From Nocardioides astragali (GTDB lineage Bacteria > Actinomycetota > Actinomycetes > Propionibacteriales > Nocardioidaceae): DNA of 64,000 bases. Below the pieces are notes generated by a model. It was given only the letters and a program-made list of their open reading frames with translations. It was not told the DNA's origin and ran no database searches. The translations under genes were made by a program, and so were the position numbers. Position 1 is the stretch's first letter; each line of letters begins with the position of its first letter. Positions 60,031 to 64,000 of the stretch are shown here, one piece after another. The stretch is taken from contig NZ_JAFMZM010000001.1 in the NCBI RefSeq assembly GCF_024436375.1, forward strand, positions 496,001 through 560,000. The letters are read 5' to 3'.

Positions 60031-61314
60031 ATGAGCTTGCAGACGACCGCCATCCGACCCGGGGACGAGGGATACGACGCGGCACGAACGACCATCACCG
60101 GCACCGCTGCTCCTGCCGTCGTGCTCCGCCCGAGCACGACGGAGGAGGTGGTGGAGAGCATCGGCCTGGCACGCGAGGAGGGGCTGCCGCTCGCCGTTCG
60201 AAGCGGCGGTCACAACCTGCTCAACTTCGGCAACATCGACGACGGGGCGGTGCTTGATCTCTCGCTGCTCGACACCGTCGAGGTCCTCGACGGCGACCGC
60301 GTACGCCTCGGGGCCGGTGCCACGTGGGGCCACGTTGCCGAGCAGCTGCGACCTCACGGACTGGCGATCACCTCCGGTGACACGATGTCGGTCGGGGTCG
60401 GAGGGCTCACGCAGGCGGGCGGGATCGGCTGGATGGTCCGCAAGCACGGCCTGACGATCGACAGCGTCGTCGCCGCCGAGGTGGTCACCGCCGCCGGTGA
60501 GGTCGTACGAGCCAGCGCGACGGAGAACCCGGACCTGTTCTGGGCGATCCGGGGTGGCGCCGGCAACTTCGGCATCGTCACGGCGTTCGAGCTCCAGGCG
60601 CAGCGCGTGGGCACGATCCACTTCGGCAGCATCGCGTTCGCCCTCGACGACCTGCCGCAGCTCATCAAGGGCTGGGCCGCCGTGATGAGCACGGCCCCGG
60701 ACGAGCTGACGAGCACACTGCTGCTGATGCCCGGATTCGGCGACCTCCCGGCCGGAGTGATCCTCTTCGTCGCCTACTGCGGTGACGACCCCGCCGCGAT
60801 CGATCCGCTCCGCGCGATCGGGACCGTGGTCGCCGACGATGTCGCCGAGAAGCCGTACGCCGACGTGCTCGAGGAGGCCCACCCGCCGGCCGGGATCCTC
60901 CCTGTCGTGGGCAACACGTTCGTCGAGACGATCGACGACGACCTCGTCTCCGCCGTCACGTCGGCTTACGCCACGGGTGGGCGGGTGGTCTTCCTCCGCA
61001 GCCTCGGCGGTGCTTTCGGCCGGGTCGCGCCCGACGCCACGGCGTTCGCCCACCGCTCCGCCGAGGCGCTCGTCGTGTCCGCGGCGTTCCTGCCCATGGA
61101 CGCGACTCCCGAGCAGGTCGAGTCCGCCCAGGCGGTCTGGCGCAGCATCGGCGACCAGGGCATCGGCTCGTACGCCGGGTTCCTCGGCTCGGACACCGAG
61201 GCCGACCTGGCCGCGCTGTGGCCGGGCGAGACCCGCGAGCGCCTGGTCGCCGTGAAGCGGACCTGGGACCCGGACAACACCTTCCGGCGCAACTTCAACG
61301 TGTCACCGGACTGA
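60031..61314 (+). CDS. FAD-binding oxidoreductase (berberine-bridge/PCMH type)
   Basis: 427 aa. PCMH-type FAD domain: VLRPSTTEEVVESIGLAREEGLPLAVRSGGHNLLNF, with His61 as likely covalent FAD attachment; GDTMSVGVGGLTQAGGIGWMVRKHGLTID, where the second (Cys) flavin link of bicovalent enzymes is absent; WAIRGGAGNFGIVTAFEL. The C-terminal berberine-like end is RTWDPDNTFRRNFNV. It oxidises a small alcohol, sugar or alkaloid-like substrate with O2; no signal peptide, so cytoplasmic. Preceded by a 19-bp-spacer promoter. Confidence 0.88.
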   Translation: MSLQTTAIRPGDEGYDAARTTITGTAAPAVVLRPSTTEEVVESIGLAREEGLPLAVRSGGHNLLNFGNIDDGAVLDLSLLDTVEVLDGDRVRLGAGATWGHVAEQLRPHGLAITSGDTMSVGVGGLTQAGGIGWMVRKHGLTIDSVVAAEVVTAAGEVVRASATENPDLFWAIRGGAGNFGIVTAFELQAQRVGTIHFGSIAFALDDLPQLIKGWAAVMSTAPDELTSTLLLMPGFGDLPAGVILFVAYCGDDPAAIDPLRAIGTVVADDVAEKPYADVLEEAHPPAGILPVVGNTFVETIDDDLVSAVTSAYATGGRVVFLRSLGGAFGRVAPDATAFAHRSAEALVVSAAFLPMDATPEQVESAQAVWRSIGDQGIGSYAGFLGSDTEADLAALWPGETRERLVAVKRTWDPDNTFRRNFNVSPD

Positions 61315-61479
61315 GGGGCGCGGGGGCGAGCCGAGTCAGGCAGGCGGTTTCGGCCCTGGTCAACGCGTTTCGGCTACAGCCAGAACTTGGCCCACCCAGC
61401 GTTCCGCGGGAGGTCCGTGGCCCAGGGGGAAGGGATCCGGAACCGGCGCGCTGGAGTCGCCGCGCCTCTGCAACTCCGG
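61315..61479. other. Intergenic region, nothing recognised
   Basis: 165 bp between the convergent FAD oxidoreductase and yceI-like genes. No hairpin of terminator quality, repeat or gene was found. Confidence 0.4.
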
Positions 61480-62037
61480 TCAGTCGGGCGTCGCCACGAC
61501 GTCGAGCTCCAGGTCGAGGTAGCGGCCCACCAGTCCCCGTGATCCGGTGATGCCGAAGCCGGTGCGATCGAGCTTCCGGACCCAGCCGTGCACGAGGACC
61601 TCTTGGCCGGTGGCAATGACTCGGTCCACCTGCACGTCCACCCGTACCGATCGGCCGTGAGCGGTCACGGTGCCGGGCACGAGCCACCCTTCCCCCGGTG
61701 TCTCCTGCATGCGTTCGGAGGCGAAGGTGATGTCGGGGTAGTGCTCGACGTCGAGAAAGCTGCCGGATCGGACGTCCCGGTCCCGCCTCGTGCTGTCGGA
61801 GCAGAAGCTGGCGGCGTCGACCGTGACGCTCGTCGTGAGCGCGCCTGCGGCGTCTCCGACGTCAAGGGCGCCCTCGCGGACGGAGAACGTGGCGTGAACG
61901 GTCCCCAAGCCGAGCATGTGCTTGCCCGAATATCGCACCCGGGACCTGTCCGGGTCGATGCGGTAGTGGCCTGCCGCCACGACGTTGGTCGGGTCGAGCT
62001 GCGGGGCCGGCTGCGGGTGGAGCTGCGGTTCGAGCAT
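61480..62037 (-). CDS. YceI-family lipid-binding-like protein
   Basis: 185 aa. Lipocalin-like YceI barrel: HYRIDPDRSRVRYSGKHMLGLGTVHATFSVREGALDVGD, SGSFLDVEHYPDITFASERMQ, GTVTAHGRSVRVDVQVDRV. Family members bind isoprenoid quinones or polyisoprenoids. A His/Gln/Pro-rich N-terminus (EPQLHPQPAPQLDP) replaces a signal peptide, so it is probably cytoplasmic. AAGGA lies before ATG 62037. Divergent from the tetR gene with a shared operator candidate. Confidence 0.87.
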   Translation of the reverse strand: MLEPQLHPQPAPQLDPTNVVAAGHYRIDPDRSRVRYSGKHMLGLGTVHATFSVREGALDVGDAAGALTTSVTVDAASFCSDSTRRDRDVRSGSFLDVEHYPDITFASERMQETPGEGWLVPGTVTAHGRSVRVDVQVDRVIATGQEVLVHGWVRKLDRTGFGITGSRGLVGRYLDLELDVVATPD

Positions 62038-62095
62038 GGGGTCCTTCTTCCCTGATGACACGCCAGCGCTTCGTTGGAGTGCCGATATATTCATT

Positions 62096-62108
62096 AGAGT
62101 GTTACTCT
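62096..62108. promoter_or_regulatory. AGAGT-GTT-ACTCT dyad, candidate TetR operator
   Basis: Perfect 5-bp arms with 3-nt spacer in the 78-bp AT-richer gap between yceI-like (62037) and tetR (62116) starts. Placement 7 bp before the tetR start suits autorepression and control of the divergent gene. Confidence 0.5.
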
Positions 62109-62115
62109 CACCAAT

Positions 62116-62766
62116 ATGTCTGTCAAGAGGTCCTACTCATCCGCTCGCCGCGACGCGCAGGCACGCGAGACCCGCCGGTCGATCCTCGGCGCCGCCCTCA
62201 CCCTCTTCGTCGCCAACGGGTACGCCGCCACCACGATCGAGACGATCGCCGACGAAGCAGGGGTCGCGGTGCAGACCGTGTATGCCGCGTTCGGAAGCAA
62301 GCGCGAGCTCATGCGACAGCTGATCGAGGCCACGATCACCGGCGACGACGACCCCACGCCAGTGACGGAGAGAGCCGAGTCCCGAGCAGTCGCCGACGAG
62401 CCCGACCCGCACCGACGCGCACAGCTCGATGCCGCCCTGAGCCGGACGATCGTCCAACGCGTTGCCCCCATCGCGCGAGTGGCGGAAGAGGCAGCGGCAT
62501 CCGACCCAGCGCTGGCCGCGACGATGGAGACGGTCAGGGCCGCCCGGCGCCACGAGATGCGTGGCTCAGCCACCCTTCTCGCTGGCCCCGAGGGCCTCGG
62601 CCTGGAGCCGGAGGAAGCCGCGGCGACCTTGTACGTGCTCTACAGCCCCCAGGTTGCCGACATGCTGATGAGGGACTACGGATGGTCCCCGCAACGCTAC
62701 GAGACATGGTTGGCCCGCATGATCCTCGAAGGCGTCCTGGGGCAGAGGTCACCCGATCGGAAGTAG
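62116..62766 (+). CDS. TetR-family transcriptional regulator
   Basis: 216 aa. N-terminal HTH: RRSILGAALTLFVANGYAATTIETIADEAGVAVQTVYAAFGSKRELMRQLIEA (about 20-72), the AVQTVYxxFGSK recognition-helix text being diagnostic. The C-terminal ligand domain is helical and unclassified. Likely represses itself and the divergent yceI-like gene from the shared dyad. Composition is slightly less GC-rich than average. Confidence 0.9.
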   Translation: MSVKRSYSSARRDAQARETRRSILGAALTLFVANGYAATTIETIADEAGVAVQTVYAAFGSKRELMRQLIEATITGDDDPTPVTERAESRAVADEPDPHRRAQLDAALSRTIVQRVAPIARVAEEAAASDPALAATMETVRAARRHEMRGSATLLAGPEGLGLEPEEAAATLYVLYSPQVADMLMRDYGWSPQRYETWLARMILEGVLGQRSPDRK

Positions 62767-62916
62767 GGCGTCAGCGCCCCACTCACGCAGCCCTCTGGCC
62801 ACCAAGGGCTCAGTCGTGGGGAACTTCACTCCGGTGTCCACGTCCTGTTCGCTAGCACGACGAAGTAGCTCGGCTCGTTGGCTCGTTGGCGCTCGCGGTG
62901 GAGTCCTGAGCCTGGA

Positions 62917-63819
62917 TCAGGACTGTGACCTCGGCTCGGTCCTGAGGTGACGGGCGATGGCGCTCAGGTCGGCCGCACCCAGACCGGCGTCGATGGCTTC
63001 CCCGGCCACGCGGCGGTTGGTCTCGAGCTGGGGAATGCGGGCGCCAACGGCGCCGGCAAGGTCTGCGGCCAGGTCGAGGTCCTTGGCGACGAGGTCGAGC
63101 GCGAAGGCGACCGGCGCCGAGTCGGGGTGTTCGTACGCCGCCCGCTTGTATCCCACGAACGGTGCGGCGACCGCACTGCTCGCGATCACCTCGTATGCCA
63201 GCTCGCGCGGGACTCCAGCCTTCTCGGCGAGCACGAGAGCCTCGGCGAGGGTCTGGTTGAGCCCGAAGACCATCGCGTTCACGGCCAGCTTCATGATCGA
63301 GCCGGATCCGAGTGGTCCGAGCAGGATGATCCGCTGCGCGAAGGACTCCAGGGCTGGTCGAGCGCGCTCGACGTCGTCGGCCTGGCCGCCGGCCATGACC
63401 AGGATCGTCCCGCCCTCGACGCTCGAGACGCTTCCCGAGACAGGGGTGTCCACGAGCACCGCACCGGTCGCCCGGACGTCGTCCTCGAGCGCGCGGATCG
63501 TCTCGGGGGCCACCGTGCTGGTGTCGGCCACGACCGTCCCTTGCCTCAGCCCGGCGACCAGACCGTCCTCCCCGCGGTACGTCGCACGCGCCGCCGCGTC
63601 GTCAGCGAGCGACACGATCACCACGTCCGCGTCTCGGGCGGCGTTGCGTGCCGTGTCCGCGACGGCGACATCGCCACCGCACTTGCTCGCGACCGACTCC
63701 GCGGTCGAGCGGGTCCGATTCCAGACCGTGAGCGGGTAGCCGGCGGCGGCGACGCGAGCCGCCATCGCGGCACCCATCCGGCCGGTGCCGACGACCGAGA
63801 CGCGCAGCGGGTCGCTCAT
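62917..63819 (-). CDS. NAD-dependent beta-hydroxyacid dehydrogenase (6PGDH/3-HIBDH superfamily)
   Basis: 300 aa. Rossmann GTGRMGAAMAARVAAAGY, substrate signature VDTPVSGSVSSVEGGT, catalytic Lys in GSGSIMKLAVNAMVFGLNQTLAEALVLAEKAG. The length and motif order fit 3-hydroxyisobutyrate or tartronate-semialdehyde reductase-like enzymes; the exact substrate is open. The ATG overlaps the stop of the SDR gene entering from the right edge (ATGA), so both form one operon, perhaps for a hydroxyacid or sugar catabolic step. Confidence 0.88.
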   Translation of the reverse strand: MSDPLRVSVVGTGRMGAAMAARVAAAGYPLTVWNRTRSTAESVASKCGGDVAVADTARNAARDADVVIVSLADDAAARATYRGEDGLVAGLRQGTVVADTSTVAPETIRALEDDVRATGAVLVDTPVSGSVSSVEGGTILVMAGGQADDVERARPALESFAQRIILLGPLGSGSIMKLAVNAMVFGLNQTLAEALVLAEKAGVPRELAYEVIASSAVAAPFVGYKRAAYEHPDSAPVAFALDLVAKDLDLAADLAGAVGARIPQLETNRRVAGEAIDAGLGAADLSAIARHLRTEPRSQS

Positions 63820-64000
63820 GTCACCAACCACCCGCCGTCGATGTAGAGGTTGGTTGCGTTGACGCCGCGGTTCTCCAGCAGGAAGTTGACGCCGTCGACG
63901 ACGTCGTCCATCGAGGCGAGTCGGCGGGTCGGCGTGCGCGAGACGTAGCCGTCCAGCACATCCGCCGGCTTCCCCGACCAGAACGGGCTGTCGCCGACGA
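63816..64000 (-). CDS. Short-chain dehydrogenase/reductase, C-terminal end (partial)
   Basis: Only the last 61 codons are in the window. They encode the SDR C-terminus: PFWSGKPADVLDGYVSRTPTR, SMDDVVDGVNFLLEN, and the ending VNATNLYIDGGWLVT, whose NLYIDGGW matches the usual G-x-DGG close of classical SDRs. The NAD-binding site and YxxxK lie beyond position 64000. Upstream partner of the hydroxyacid dehydrogenase by 4-bp overlap. Confidence 0.8.
   Translation of the reverse strand, partial: VGDSPFWSGKPADVLDGYVSRTPTRRLASMDDVVDGVNFLLENRGVNATNLYIDGGWLVT

Overview
The window is about 70 percent GC or more and reads as the chromosome of a high-GC actinobacterium. It has many GTG starts, leaderless-type promoters (TAnnnT 6-7 nt before the start codon), 4-bp GTGA/ATGA gene overlaps, a mycobacterium-like mfd-lipoprotein-mazG-eno-divIC-DUF501-ppx block, DUF222/HNH (13E12-type) genes and class F sortase. 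Together these point to Nocardioidaceae (Nocardioides or a close relative); this is inference, since no rRNA gene is present.

Layout. 0.4-5.6 kb: a regulatory cluster made of a membrane histidine kinase, a LuxR response regulator and an asparagine-synthetase-like ligase with altered active-site residues (minus strand), facing a second LuxR-type regulator across an intergenic region with two inverted repeats. 5.6-11 kb: cysQ, a VOC protein, a Tat-exported M28 peptidase, a lytic transglycosylase and two tandem paralogous secreted proteins. 11.2-21.4 kb: the conserved core block from mfd to ppx, followed by uracil-DNA glycosylase, an ACT protein, peptide deformylase and a tRNA with anticodon UAA. 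21.4-27.6 kb: an accessory, partly decayed stretch with an IS110 element, unknown small genes, a DUF222-HNH gene behind a perfect SOS box, a truncated marR and two frameshifted genes.

27.7-35.4 kb: housekeeping and membrane genes (Bax-inhibitor-1-like, SGNH hydrolase, cystathionine beta-synthase, TauE/SafE, YihY, YchJ-like, DinB-like, VOC). 35.5-39.1 kb: a DevR/DevS-type (dormancy or hypoxia) two-component cluster with DoxX and a PPOX-fold protein. A 16-bp palindrome with the exact DevR-box core is centred on the devR stop codon, and a weaker box precedes the PPOX gene. 39.1-42.5 kb: a MoxR-like AAA+ ATPase with its VWA partner. 42.6-48.6 kb: assorted enzymes including an ABC1 kinase, a secreted subtilase and a phosphatidylcholine-synthase-like enzyme.

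48.9-54.5 kb: a 1127-residue repeat-rich surface protein ending in LPSTG but with no membrane anchor, its adjacent class F sortase, an XRE (ClgR/PopR-like) regulator and a two-gene clpP operon. One ClpP subunit has Trp where the catalytic Ser should be, and a TCTGCT-N3-AGCAGA dyad precedes the operon. 54.6-58.8 kb: a 1404-residue BTAD/STAND-NTPase/WD40 regulator with phased GGTATC direct repeats upstream. 59-64 kb: a lipoprotein hydrolase, an FAD oxidoreductase behind a 19-bp-spacer promoter, a divergent yceI/tetR pair with a shared operator candidate, and a beta-hydroxyacid dehydrogenase overlapping an SDR gene that runs off the right edge.

The strongest candidates for something undescribed are the active-site-altered ClpP paired with a normal ClpP, the anchorless LPSTG protein with its sortase, the altered AsnB under two-component control, and the short tRNA-Leu(UAA). 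No CRISPR array, rRNA, prophage or replication origin was seen.
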